Position numbers and translations under genes: made by a program. This document shows positions 53,081 through 64,000 of a stretch of DNA of 64,000 nucleotides, piece after piece (the first letter of the stretch is position 1; each line of letters begins with the position of its first letter). The DNA comes from Bugula neritina (lineage: Eukaryota; Bryozoa; Gymnolaemata; Cheilostomatida; Bugulidae): positions 21,058,628 to 21,122,627 of the forward strand of contig OZ037767.1 in the NCBI GenBank assembly GCA_964035545.1. The letters run 5' to 3'. The notes beneath the pieces are model-generated. The model had not been told where the DNA came from. It made no database searches and worked only from the letters and a program-made list of their open reading frames with translations.

Positions 53081-54601
53081 TACCATAATTATAATTATAT
53101 TTGGTTGGTTTAATTGGGAATAATATGACTCTATATCTCAACAGTGGACCTCGAGTCGTGGCTCAGACCACACACGATTTATTCAAAGAGAGGCTAGACT
53201 CCCGCATCCTAGATGTCGGTAGTGGAACTGGACTCATAGCAGAGAAGGTAAGGTTTCATACTAAGCCTCCATTTAGGTAGAAAAGTTGAGAAGTTCTAAT
53301 AGTCTAAGTTCGTTTCTGCACGGATTGAAATTTTTCAAGTCTTCAAGAAACAACTGCACTCAGATTAAACTTGCAGATTAATTTTAGTTGTTTTAAAAGA
53401 ACCTGGCAGGTTCCTTCTAGAAGTAAAGTCATAGCATAGCAGAGCAACTGCTTCGTTAATATTTGAAATTTCTGGTATAAGCATTTATTATCTCTCGTGT
53501 TTTTGTAATACAGTTGTTGGCTCTGGGACAGTACACTAACTTGGAGGGTTTGGAACCATCAGAGGGTATGAATAAGATTGCAAAGGAAAAGAAGTTGTAC
53601 ACAAATATAATGCAACAATTTCTGTACCTTGACTGTGGGCTGGAACATAGTACGTATAGTAATATTATATGCAATATGGTAATTGCTATGTATAATAGTA
53701 TAGTATATAATAGTGTGTGACGGGTTGTATAACATTGTAGATACATATGATGGAGTTGTGACTTGCGGAACGTTTGTAGCTGGACACATGAAATCTGAGG
53801 TGTTAGTTGAGATTTGTAACATACTTAAACCAGGTAAGATTATACAAGTTTACCTTCAGAACCTTCCAGTATTTTCCTGGTCGTTAAACTCTCATTGATG
53901 TGCAATTCTCACCAACACCCTCCGTCTCTAGGGTTTTTTCAACTCTTTTTGTACATAACCAGTATACAGCTTGATTCTGCATTAGTCATCAGAGTCAAGA
54001 AAAAATACCAGAAAAAAACTTTCTTAGTGTTTTTATGTTTATTTTTGTTTTAAAAGTTATAAAATAAAAAACTGATTCCCTTTAGTGTTGATTTGAGAGA
54101 CTTCAAGCATAGTAAAGTTAAAAGTTTTGCTTTTGTATGCAATTCCTGTGCTTGTATCACCATTTTGTTATATAAAGTATTTCCAATACTCTCCAAAGTC
54201 AGAAAACTGTCCAATCAAATATCTAGTGGAAGGGCAAAAGCAATTTTTGATAATAGAATTGAAGTATTGCAAACAACATTTCTAATAACAAATCGTGGAA
54301 TCTGAAATATAATTTTTTCTCCTAACACATGTCACAAAGATTCTGCTGATTATGTGATTATGCTCTGCTGCCTGTATAGCACTGTATCGTTCAACGTGCA
54401 GGTGGGTATTTCATAATGGCTATGAGAGACGAGTATTTGGAAACAGTGGAAGAGTATAAACTGCACCTGAGATCTACCATCAACAATCTGGTTAAAGAAG
54501 AAAAATGGAGGACAGTTAGAGACGAAGTTTTTTCAAACTGGTGGTTGCTTGAGAACAATCACGGATTAGATGGTCATTTGTTTGTTTTCCAGAAATGTTA
54601 G
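51310..54601 (+). CDS. METTL27-like SAM methyltransferase, gene B
   Basis: Exons 51310-51446, 53145-53247, 53514-53649, 53741-53833, 54402-54601; phases close, 222 residues. The first exon (MKSVNTKTDWKPVLIPQAEL, then FYNNHAVDYDADYKVY) differs from genes A and C at the N-terminus but keeps the FYxNxAxxYxxD entry motif. Motif I is ILDVGSGTGLIAEK, with Ser in place of the Cys of gene A. LEGLEPSEGM, TYDGVVTCGTFVAGHM and ILKPGGYFIMAMRDEYLE follow as in gene A. The predicted fold is a class I methyltransferase with unknown substrate. Intron 1 (1.7 kb) holds a fold-back element, SINE and M3 fragments and a TA repeat. AATAAA sites at 54609 and 54685 are polyadenylation candidates. Exons 2-4 and intron 3 nearly match gene C, which lies inverted 3 kb away. 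Confidence 0.85.
51473..51565. mobile_element. Fragment of element 'M3' (copy 3)
   Basis: Carries GGTGTCTG at the left, the GGTTTGGGAAAATTTA centre and CCATTTTTACCTAAAATC at the right, as in copy 1 but with most arm repeats lost. It directly abuts the fold-back element. Confidence 0.55.
51585..51977. mobile_element. 393 bp fold-back (long inverted repeat) element
   Basis: Two arms of about 165-170 bases are near-perfect reverse complements: 51585 onward (AGTCATTTTACTTAATTTAG) pairs with the end at 51977 (read back as AGTCATTCTACTCAATTTAG). Further matched blocks include ACACTGGAAATCTCCAGTG and GCTGGGCTTTGCCCAAAAC. The short centre has GGACCGTTACGAAACAACCA. No ORF. Located in gene B intron 1. 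Confidence 0.88.
51978..52096 (-). mobile_element. Degenerate tRNA-derived SINE fragment
   Basis: The reverse complement begins ATAGCTGTGGTCTAGTGGCT, with an A-box-like TGGTCTAGTGG, and continues with a weak B-box region. It starts right at the edge of the fold-back element. Confidence 0.45.
52987..53073. repeat. (TA)n microsatellite in gene B intron 1
   Basis: About 43 uninterrupted TA dinucleotides shortly before the exon 2 acceptor at 53145. Confidence 0.98.
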
Positions 54602-56199
54602 CTTTTAAAATAAAATTTCAAGATCATATTATGAACTAGTAGAACTCATAACACCAGGAATGATTCTGTGTGAAGTAAATTCACAATAAAACAAACATTC
54701 TACACCTTAAACATCGACAGCGTTTCAAATCATGCTAGATATTGGTTTTGCTGTTGAAAGTCACAAACTGAAAGCTTGCTTTGCTTAGGTTTCATTATGC
54801 ATATTCTTTCTATTGAGTAGAAGTAGACTACTCTAAAGATTATAGGCTTGCAACTATATAGGCATTTTAATAACCTCTTAGTATTAATTACTTGACATAT
54901 ACAGAGATGACATTCCTTGTTATAGTATTGTCATGCTCTATATTATATAATATTATATAACATAATAAAACTCTGCTTTCTAGAAAACATGGCTTATATT
55001 TTCAAACCTTCAACTAAGCCTTATATGTGTTTTAAAACACAACTCAATGACTTGTAGCAGCAGTAATGCCACCTGCAAAAAACCTGCCATATTTACCAGT
55101 GGCAGTTGCAAATTGTTATCGTACCCTAGAAAGCAATGTAACTGCAAAATTCAGAGTTGTCTTTTCATATAAAAGTAGAACTGATTACATATACATGGGG
55201 TATTTCCTGTTGGTGAGTGAACATTTGAGAGCCGGATATGCGAGGCTAGCTTAGAACCACATGGAGTTATATAACCTAAGTTTCTATCACGAATCTGACT
55301 CACATAATGATGGCTTGCTGTTGAATGTTCTTCAAAATGAATTTTCTGTTGTACTGGCTAGAACTCCATTTTAATATGCTTGAAGTTAAACAACAATCTT
55401 TGAATTTCTGCTATCAATGACGCAGTCATCTTATTTATAGTAATGTTTATATAACTTTTACTTGACTTAATTTACTGTCTACAAATATGAGATAATTTAT
55501 GCGTGCAAACAGATGGTACTTACTGGTTTTAAAGCAGTTAGAACCTGTTTGTTAACCCTGTAACATATTGTGCAACATTGAGAAAGTAAATCCAACCGGT
55601 ATATAACTAGCTGAAAGCAACTTAGTTAGAATAGAAAATAAGTGAATGGAAATGCATGGAAATAATATATTATTATATATAGGTGTTTTCTGTGTATAAT
55701 ATGGTGGGCTTGTTTGCCTTTGGTGGTTACAGGATCAGTTAAATGATGACACCCAATGGCAGCTAACTTTCAGCTTATGTGTTACTGTTTGCTTATAGAT
55801 TGTCATTTTACATGGCTCTAAGCTAAATATAACATTATATTCCTGTGGTCCATAGTGTCATATCATATAGCTCCACAAAGAGATGACAGGACAGAAATGG
55901 CTTTATACTTAGCAATAAGTACACAGTTAGATTAGAATAAATAAATGTATTTATTTATCAAATGCATAGCAATGTTGATATGACTGAAAAAAAATGCTCT
56001 ATTACAAAATATGAGCAAAAATTAATATTTGTTAGCTTACATAAAAATTTCATTTTTTAATCTATTTCAAGCTATAAATAAATAAAAAATATTCCTGTGC
56101 GTACCATACCCTAAAATCCTCAATCGAGAATGTTTTATCATATAGCAGGAAGAAGCAGTTTTCAAAAAATACTTCTAAACTAAAATTGACAGCACCAGA
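54602..56199. other. Intergenic between convergent genes B and C
   Basis: About 1.6 kb between the stop codons of the inverted pair. It holds both 3' UTRs (AATAAA at 54609/54685 on +, TTTATT at 55950-55955 for the - strand). No other ORF or repeat stands out; the sequence is unlike either arm of the duplication. Confidence 0.45.
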
Positions 56200-59100
56200 T
56201 CAACATTTCTGGAATACAAACAGATGCCCATCTACTCCTTCATTATTCTCAAACACCCAATGATTTGGATAGAACTCGTCTTTAACTATTTTCCATTTCC
56301 CTTCTGTGACTAGCTTATCAATAGTGGGTCTGAAATTTAGCTTATACTCTTCAACCGTCTCCAAGAATACGTCTCGCATGACCATCACAAAATATCCACC
56401 TGCAGGTAAATATTATGAGCACTAAACTTAGCCTATAAAACGTCTAGGAGAATTGTGAGAGCTAAACAAATGGTCAAAGAAACTTTTGTTTTGAGTAGCT
56501 ACAGTTATGCGCGTCTGTCTTTCATGATGAGTCACTACTGTACCAGAAAAGAATGTTGCCATTCACTGATCAATGAGTATGCATCGATAGCATCAATACC
56601 AATATTAAAAAACTAAAGTACACTAAAAACTAAATTTTGATATGTCAGTGTAAGCATAAAGCATCTTTACTAAAGGTTTCAATTTGATAAATGTTTCATT
56701 GCATGTAGGCACAGTCTTGCTGTGACAGCTAGTTATTGCTTGTCACAATAAGATCGTGACAAGTAATAGCAATCCGTAATAAAGTTTAGCAGAACCCAAC
56801 TATAATAGTTTGAGCTAATAAGGGAGCGGGTAACATAGCAATTGATAAACACCAGAAGCATCATGTGAAGTACACATTGTCAAGAGAAGCATACAGTGGG
56901 CTAGGTTTTATAGCTTGCCACTGGCAAAACGAGTAAAAACATGGGGAAACAATGGAACTATTTTGCGAGTTTTATTTTTAAAAAAATTCAGGTCAGAATA
57001 GTATTCTAATATATCGAGAATTGCTTATCATTAAAAGTGAAAAGATACTGAATAAACAGGTTGGTCTTTGGGAAAAACCCGTATAATCTTACCTGGTTTA
57101 AGTATGTTACAAATCTCAACTAACACCTCAGATTTCATGTGTCCAGCTACAAACGTTCCACAAGTCACAACTCCATCATATGTATCTACAATGTTATACA
57201 ACCCATCACACACTATTATATACTATACTATTATACATAGCAATTACTATATACACAACCATATGCCATATAAGATTATTATACCATATAATACTATTAT
57301 ACGTACTATGTTCCAGCCCACAGTCAAGGTACAGAAACTTCTGCATTATATTCGTGTACAACTTCTTTTCCTCTGCAATCTTATTCATACCTTCTGATGG
57401 TTCCAAACCCTCCAAGTTAGTGTACTGTCCCAGAGCCAACAACTGTATTACAAAACCCCAGGCTACTTTGGCAAGAGTATAAATATAAATATCTACAAGG
57501 TCATATCAGTTACACCATAGCTGTGTTTCTAAAAAGAATTTAACTTAACACAGCAGTTGAGTACAAAGTGACTTTCCAGAAACTACCTGGTTTCCAAAAT
57601 AAACTACTATCAATTATCTAATTAATTTGAATGAAATAAAAAGTGACATATTTACTGTATTATTAACAGTCAAAAGAACAGTAAGTTCACAAAAGCATTA
57701 ACTACATTAAATGGATAATATTGCAAAGGAGGGACTTTTTTACCTAAATGGAGGCTTAGTATGAAAGCCTTACCTTCTCTGCTATGAGTCCAGTTCCACT
57801 GCCGACATCTAGGATACGGGAGTCTAGCCTCTCTTTGAATAGATCGTGTGTGGTCTCAGCTACTACGCCTGGGCCACTGTTAACATAAATAGTTATTAGA
57901 ATCCTTTGAAAGCTGGTTGTGTGACACTAGACTTGTGTATCACATAGTGAAGCTTGTTGACTGGCATTGTACCAAGGCTAACTTCAGCACAGCAGATTTG
58001 GGTAGGCCTACTGGAAAAATGGCTTTTGTGTTACAATCACATGAGTTAGGCTGCTAGAAGGTTGAGGTGTGTGTGTGCGTGCTAATGAAGTGGGCAGATG
58101 AATGCAAATAATAACAAATAGGCTATTGAAGAAAAATGTTGGACATTTTTGTTAAGACATTGATTAAGTGAATATCTGTTTGACTGAGTGAAAGACTGTT
58201 TGAATTTTGACTGGGAAAATTGATGTATAAATTGTGGAGGAATCACTGTTAGAGTGAGTGAATATTTTGTATTAGCAATAAAGTGAATTATTGTTTTCTA
58301 GCTAATTATTTTTTATTCAAAACTAAAACTTGAAACTAAACCAAAATCAGTAAAAATTAGTCTTCTAGCTTGTTATGAGGCATATGTTTTAGTTTTATAG
58401 TTACTTGATAGGTTAAAAGAGGAGTTGTGTTACTTATGATTATTAGTTTGATCCACCATTCCAGGCAATATTTTGAGTTCAAAGAAGCACTGTGAGCCAC
58501 GACAGTGGTCAAAGAAATATTCTGTTGTTATTGCAAAACATGTCACCTGATTTTCTCACAGTAAGCTATGTTATGTTACCTGAACCTAACTGGATATTGT
58601 CTGGTTACTCCAGTACGTTCTTTGTTGTCTGAATCATTTCAGGTTTAGCATTGTGCGTCAGCTATCTGAGCTTTTTCTCAGACTATGAGCTTTCCCCTCT
58701 CCAGACAACAGTATGTGATGGAAAGTAGATTTAAAGGTAATTACTGCAGCTGACTGATATCACTTTTGAAGGAATATTTATTTTAAACAGTGTTATATAA
58801 ACATAACCGAGTTTGTATGTGTCAAAACATGGGTTTGTGTACGTAAGAGCTTTAAAGAATTTGTACAAGACAGAAGGTTTGCAATTGCAGACAGAATGGA
58901 ACCAATCAGAATGACTTTTATATACAGACACACTTGACTGCCCCTGGATGGTCATCCTAGGCATGCAATGAGCTAAATGGTTTTGAGATGGAAAATAAAT
59001 ACAGAATTGCTGCTTTTTTAAAAATCCCATATGATTTGGATGATAGCATAGACAGTAAAATAAGAATGCAGATTTTTCTCAATCAAATTTGTTCCAGTTT

Positions 59101-59374
59101 TTATAAGTATTTGTAAGGAAATGCATTGCGCTCTCTGCTTTGAAATTGACTTTTTTAGCTATAGAGATAGACTTTGTGTGTTTAAAATAAAATAAAAAAA
59201 GAAAATAGTCAAGTGATAGACTACCTACCCATAGCCATAAACTTTCATGTCTGAATCATAAACGGCAGCATTGCTGTTATAGAAATCAAGTCGTTCAACT
59301 GAATCCTGCTTCTCATCAATCACAGTAGGTTTGGCTACTTCATTCCATGGTGCTGCTGTCTTGGTGGCGGCCAT
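56200..59374 (-). CDS. METTL27-like SAM methyltransferase, gene C
   Basis: Exons in transcript order 59374-59229, 57876-57774, 57442-57307, 57185-57093, 56399-56200; phases close, 225 residues. The start MAATKTAAPW in a good context (AACATGG) closely resembles gene A, not gene B. The entry motif is FYNSNAAVYDSDMKVY. Exons 2-4 are almost the same as gene B: ILDVGSGTGLIAEK, LEGLEPSEGM, and an exon 4 (DTYDGVVTCGTFVAGHM onward) identical at the protein level. Exon 5 (GGYFVMVMRDVFLETVEEYK, ending FVFQKC) is diverged from B. It is a class I Rossmann methyltransferase with unknown substrate. The mosaic likeness to A at one end and B in the middle points to gene conversion between inverted copies. 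Confidence 0.86.
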
Positions 59375-60109
59375 GTTGGATTCCTTACTCTAAGTAAGTG
59401 AAGGTTAACTAGGTTAGTTCTTGTTTAGTAAAACAAAAGTAAAACAGGTAAAGTTTTTTGAAGCAACTATGAAAAATAAGCAACCATGTAGATTATTACG
59501 ATTAGCAGTGCACATTACAGATTTCGATTCCTAAAATTGTCAGTTAAAATAGTAAAACCTAAAACATGATACCTAAGCAAAGAGAAATTGCAAAAATCAA
59601 TAAAATTTTGATCATTAAATTATGTTTACAGTCTTCAGTCTGCCTTTAATTTTCTGAATAGTCTGAAAATCCTTCTTTATTAAAAATATATTATACTATT
59701 ATTAATATTGAACAATGTAATTCTATTTCAGCAAAGTTTTAATCACATAATGATTAACTTAATCATAATGTGAATGTCATTCAATTTCAAAGGAGGAAAA
59801 ATACTATAGAATATTACAAGTGACTTACTTTCCTAATCAAAGAATGAGAATGTATAACTAATAAACTAACCAGTCAAGTACAACTGTGCAAGGAGAAGTC
59901 AAAGGACCACGTTACTGTTTACTATCTTTAGTAGTTGAAACAAAAGCAGCCGAAAGCCTTCAATAGCTGATGCAGAATGTCATTCGACTTGTCACTGCAT
60001 ATGATAAATTAGTCTCGTAGGGACCTTTGAACTTATGGGGTTTGGCTCATTCAGTCAGTGCCCAAGTAATGATGAGCAGTGTGCAGCATAATTTTAAAGT
60101 ACTATTTAT
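59375..60109. other. Upstream region of methyltransferase gene C
   Basis: Presumed promoter side of gene C. AT-rich with no recognisable gene or repeat family. Confidence 0.4.
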
Positions 60110-60365
60110 TGTTGTGCCTACTACTGCTGCTGCTACTGCTACTACTGCTGCTACGACCACTGCTGCTACTACTGCTGCTACTACTGCTGCTACTACTGCT
60201 GCTACGACTACTGCTACTACTGTTACTACTGCTACTACTGCTACTACTGCTACTACTGCTACTACTGCTACTACTGCTACTACTGCTACTACTGCTACTA
60301 CTGCTACTACTGCTACTACTGCTACTACTGCTACTATTGCTACTATTGCTACTATTGCTACTTAT
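60110..60365. repeat. (CTACTG)n trinucleotide-based microsatellite
   Basis: About 85 CTR triplets, mainly CTGCTACTA and, at the right end, CTATTG. All six frames are open, giving poly-Leu, poly-Ser and Thr/Ala-rich artefact frames. Confidence 0.97.
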
Positions 60366-60810
60366 ACATTGACAGTAACACACTGGCCAACTGATTCACC
60401 ATGTTTCCAAGCTTCGCAGGATAGATTTTTTGAAGTTTGGAAACAAGAAACTACCATAAGTTTTGGGACATTTCAAGAGCATTGAAAGTTTTTGTTATAT
60501 TATGTTAATATGTAAACAACAAACCACATCATTACAGCTTTAATGGGAGTTTCATACCTATGTTAGCTATCCTATGCTTTTTCTGTAATTTGTTTGCTTA
60601 TGTACAGCTATTTTGGCTACCTACCACAAAAAAGCTAATTTTGGACTACTATATAAACAAGGCACTTATGTCTTTCCTCTCTTTACATTCAATCTTGGTG
60701 CTCAATATACATATTAAAGCACAACAATAACTTCATGAAAACTGCAACTACAAATTGGTATTTTACAAATGTCAACCAACACCTTATATTCATGTTTCCA
60801 TCATGATTTT
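60366..60810. other. Unassigned intergenic sequence
   Basis: Nothing beyond short frames and simple AT-rich sequence. Confidence 0.4.
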
Positions 60811-61019
60811 AGGTAAAAATGGCACAGGTAATAATGGCACAAGGGAGACCGAAACATTAAATGTTATAACTGTCAAAGATGAAAGCATACCAGTAGAAAT
60901 TTTCCACTAGCCAATATTCTACTGAAATCAGTGTTACCAGTGCCTTCTGTGTGAATGATTAAATCAGAAAGAGCTATATTGTAAAAGTTGGTGCCGGGTA
61001 AATGTTTTACCAGACACCC
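60811..61019. mobile_element. Non-autonomous element 'M3', copy 4
   Basis: Starts AGGTAAAAATGGCACAGGTA and ends TGTTTTACCAGACACC, matching the orientation of copy 2. The centre is different and shorter, so only the termini and GGCAC arms identify it. Confidence 0.55.
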
Positions 61020-61303
61020 ACTTTTACTGCATGCACCTAACTGCATCATTGACAGCTACAACATTTAATATTTCCTCTCCCATACTAGAGTGATCAGCCA
61101 AATAAATTAGTGAACTGCTAGTACATTCAAAACTCTGGCAAAGCCAGCTATTGCCAACATCATTCTTGTTCTGCCAATCAACTCACATAATCTTAGAATT
61201 TCAACAGTAGCAAACACTTTATAAGCTGTATGGCATACCTGTAGGTGAGCCAGCAATATATCGGAAGTTGCCTACTTCATGTAGATGAAGTTACATTTAG
61301 GAG

Positions 61304-61504
61304 GAATGGTTCTATAAGCAGCGCCGAGTTGCTGGTGAATGAGTGCGGTAGTTTGGGAGGGGGGCCCCAACGTTGCAAGCAATGAACTTAATAATAGTCT
61401 ATTCCAGCTCAGTGGTTCCAAGTCATGTTCCCAACTCCAAACTTGAGACTCCCAAACTACTGCACTTGTTAACCACCAACTCAGAGCTGCTTATAGAACT
61501 ATTC
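61304..61504. mobile_element. MITE family 'M1', copy 2
   Basis: Left end GAATGGTTCTATAAGCAGC and right end (reverse complement) GAATAGTTCTATAAGCAGC give a 19 bp inverted repeat with one mismatch. Inner blocks GGTGAATGAGTGCGGTAGTT match copy 1. Directly followed by an M2 copy. Confidence 0.75.
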
Positions 61505-61510
61505 ATTCAG

Positions 61511-61680
61511 AAGCAGTAGTGGAGAACTTGAGAAAGCCTAAGCTCTTCAGTTTTTTATTGAATTTTTGTTTGGGGCGCAGGGTTGAAATTCTTCCATTAA
61601 CATAACTTCAGTGAACATAACTTCTTCTGCTAAATTTCTAATCCAGAACGCAGGCTTTTCTCAATTTCTCCATTACTGAC
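61511..61680. mobile_element. MITE family 'M2', copy 3
   Basis: GCAGTAGTGGAGAACTTGAG at the left and CTCAATTTCTCCATTACTG at the right form inverted ends. The interior has GGGGCGCAGGGTTGAAATTC, shared with the copy at 19894. Confidence 0.65.
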
Positions 61681-61989
61681 CAATGAAGACATAATTTTGA
61701 GAAAAGGCATTGGTTATTTGCATTGTGCTTTAGCTGTACTGAACTGATAACGGATACGCCTTTACAATTGATTATTGTTGAAACTGAAAGCTTTAAATTA
61801 TGTCCAGTTCAACTTATTTGACTAAGACCAAGTGATTACATCTACATTTTCACTTTTAAGTTTTACTTACTTTTTTAGTACTAATACTAGTAATTGTTGC
61901 ATGATTATGATACCGATTAAGCTTAACTTATACTAATACAGTTAGTTATACAGTTAGTTTGACTTAGACTTATACTTATAATTATACTT

Positions 61990-62300
61990 AAACAGTTAAG
62001 TATTGCTATAATTATTAGTATTACTATTACTATTAGTATTACTATTACTATTACTATTACTATTACTATTACTATTACTATTACTATTAGTAATAGTAAT
62101 TACTATTAGTATTACTATTAGAGTATTACTATTAGTATTACTATTAGTATTAGTATTAGTATTATTATTATTATTAAATTTAATATTACTGTTACAGTAT
62201 TAGTATTACTATTACAGTATTAGTATTACTAATACACTACTAGTAATAGTTACTTATACTAATAGTAATACTACAACTATTAGTTTACTATTAGTATTAC
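61990..62300. repeat. (TATTAC)n-type microsatellite
   Basis: Runs of TATTAC, TATTAG and their complements, including a switch from TATTAC to GTAATAGTAAT polarity near 62085, so parts can pair with each other. Confidence 0.9.
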
Positions 62301-62735
62301 TATAATTATAATTATAATCATAATACTGATAGTCACCACTAGACACTATGACTATTGTTATGATTATCACTATCAGTATCACTATAGTCTATGTCCTTAG
62401 GCTTAAGAGTATGACTATTATAAATTATAATTATTAAAATATTATTAACAATAACCCACCTTGTAAAAATTAGAACACTCTGCTGACACCCACAAGCGAA
62501 AAATTATGAGTGCCTCTTATGTTGTTTTTGTTTGAGTTTATCATATGTTGAAATGCATCTATTTTAGCATGTTGCTAAGTTTGGATATTGTAATGTAAAG
62601 GGTTTTAGCACATAGCTAAGCTGAGTTTGTGTTATGAGGTGGTATCCTCAAATCTCTAATGCTTCGATAGAGAAAACTGTTGTGAAAGGTCTGTGAGGAT
62701 GCAAAAATAGATGTTGGTTCTCCTCTCTTAGCGCA

Positions 62736-63083
62736 TCAAGTGTTTATTGACCAATTTGAATTTAATAGTTCATCATAAGCAGATGAAAGCGTTTCATGGC
62801 GCTCTTCATCCGAGAGTATTCTCATCAACAAAGTTAATCTGTGGTCTTTTAGTTGGCTAGCAAGAGTTTTAAGCTGTAAATCAGTGCGAGCATCACTGAT
62901 GCCACATCTTCCTTTAAGGTTAGCAATAAACCTGATGGCTTGATTTTGTACATGTTGAATTTCCTCACAGGCACTTTTGTTAGTTGGATCCCACAACGTG
63001 TCTGCATACTCAAGGATAGGTCTACATAGACTGAGATATGCAATTAATTTTGCCTTCATGGGTGTTTTATTAATTATGACTTA
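62736..63083 (-). pseudogene. LINE (non-LTR retrotransposon) reverse-transcriptase C-terminal relic
   Basis: An open stretch of about 115 codons with TPMKAKLIAYLSLCRPILEY, then DTLWDP, a Cys-poor linker and HVQNQAIRFI. This is the conserved block just after the RT domain of non-LTR elements (RPxLEYAxxxWDPxxxxxxxxxExVQxxAxRFI). After it comes a Leu-rich tail (LASQLKDHRLTLLMRIL). The catalytic palm and endonuclease are absent and a stop lies just upstream, so it is a 5'-truncated dead copy. Confidence 0.8.
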
Positions 63084-63182
63084 CAGTAAATAATACTAAT
63101 AGTGATACAACTATAAAAAATTACAAAAGAGAACGAATATAATCCATAAAAAATGTTACATATAGTTAACCTGTTTGTCTAT

Positions 63183-64000
63183 TGTGGTGGTTCGTGGAAC
63201 TACCAGCAGCACAACATGTAGGGTCGCGTAATTGACCCGGAACAATGGATAGCCAATTAGCGTAGTTGATAGTTAGCAGCAATTGTAGTTTCCCGCTGCT
63301 AACTCAGTCGAAGCTAGAGTGTGAAATAGATTAGATGTGTAACTTGTTTGGAAATAATGTATCGTTTTTATAATGTATAATTGTGTGTAAAATATACTCG
63401 TTCACTCGACTTATCCTGGTGCAGTTCTATAGTAAATAAATAGACTCTCTGGATAGCACATCAACCCTAAATCTGAAAAATATAACAGTGGTGGCAGCGG
63501 TGGGATAGTGCATCCAAGATGGAGACTGAAAATGCTGGAACTCAACCACCGGCAATCGAAGGTGAGCGTAGAGTCAATGCTGTAGAGACAATGCCTGTTA
63601 ACCATGTAGTAGAAGAGCGAAGGGTTCTGCGAGAACTAGCTGAGGACCGCTACAGGTTAAAGGCGCCCACCTTCACGGGTGAAGAGGAGGTGGAACAATT
63701 TATCCAAGAGTTTAGCGACGTAATGGACGTCGCTCAGTGGCCCCCTGGGGTGGCCTTGCTGAAGCTTAGAATGGCATTGATGGACAAAGCCAAGCCCTAT
63801 GGGCTGGGCGTAGACATTGATAATATCTTTGCTTCTCTGCGGGCCCGCTTTGGCCTCTCTGCTACAGATGCCAGGGCCCGATTGCAAAGGTTGCGGCGTG
63901 ATCCCCGCACCCCGCTGCGGGAGCATGCCGCCGCGGTCATGAAGCTGGCACAGATCGCGTACGGCGACTTGCCCCCAGTCAACCGCGAGAGGTACACCCT
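63183..64000 (+). mobile_element. Second Gypsy copy, truncated by the window end
   Basis: The LTR 63183-63487 (305 bp) differs from the first copy's LTR at about seven positions by eye. It is followed by the same tRNA-Leu PBS (63489-63505) and the start of gag. Same orientation as the first copy, 55 kb away. Confidence 0.93.
63519..64000 (+). CDS. gag: Gypsy gag, second copy (partial)
   Basis: ATG at 63519 in the same context as the first copy, open to the last base. About 160 codons are visible and agree with the first gag except for scattered changes such as Pro to Leu, Arg to Gly, Gln to Pro and Ser to Gly. The zinc knuckle and pol would lie beyond the window. No break is seen so far. Confidence 0.9.
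   Translation, partial: METENAGTQPPAIEGERRVNAVETMPVNHVVEERRVLRELAEDRYRLKAPTFTGEEEVEQFIQEFSDVMDVAQWPPGVALLKLRMALMDKAKPYGLGVDIDNIFASLRARFGLSATDARARLQRLRRDPRTPLREHAAAVMKLAQIAYGDLPPVNRERYT

Noticed and set aside
60027-60485. Thr/Ala-rich 152-codon frame and poly-Leu and poly-Ser frames
   Set aside because: Produced by the CTACTG microsatellite; nothing coding-like on either side.

Overview
This window is animal nuclear DNA, most likely from a marine invertebrate, although the species cannot be named from sequence. The evidence is AT-rich sequence, GT-AG introns whose phases can be followed exon by exon, metazoan gene families, Gypsy-type LTR retrotransposons, tRNA-derived SINEs, several MITE families and many minisatellites. 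All exon models below were built by eye from splice signals, reading-frame continuity and family motifs. Within each model the phases close without a frame error.

Layout: (1) 1-24524, + strand: a ZNFX1-like gene (SF1 helicase plus NF-X1 zinc fingers), with its 5' end outside the window and 25 visible exons giving about 1,339 residues. Its intron 2 holds a 7.5 kb Gypsy retrotransposon (1278-8773) with LTRs identical by eye. (2) 25686-41623, - strand: a complete DNA polymerase theta (POLQ) gene with 23 exons and about 1,907 residues, convergent with the ZNFX1-like gene. (3) 41624-46846: an intergenic stretch with a hAT MITE, a SINE split by another MITE, a minisatellite and one weak orphan exon. 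(4) 46847-59374: three five-exon genes for small METTL27-like SAM methyltransferases. A and B lie on +, C on -. C is a mosaic: its first exon resembles A, while its middle exons and one intron nearly match B. (5) 59375-64000: repeats, a LINE reverse-transcriptase relic, and the start of a second Gypsy copy that runs off the window.

The genes do not form an operon-like unit. ZNFX1 proteins act in small-RNA inheritance and antiviral RNA sensing, POLQ in microhomology-mediated end joining, and METTL27-like proteins are little-studied methyltransferases. The most unusual signals are minisatellites that begin exactly at 5' splice sites and duplicate the donor (ZNFX1-like introns 11 and 13, POLQ intron 10), the gene-conversion-like mosaic between inverted methyltransferase copies, and a Gypsy element with a textbook -1 frameshift signal, a tRNA-Leu primer site and an extra zinc-finger ORF in the env position.
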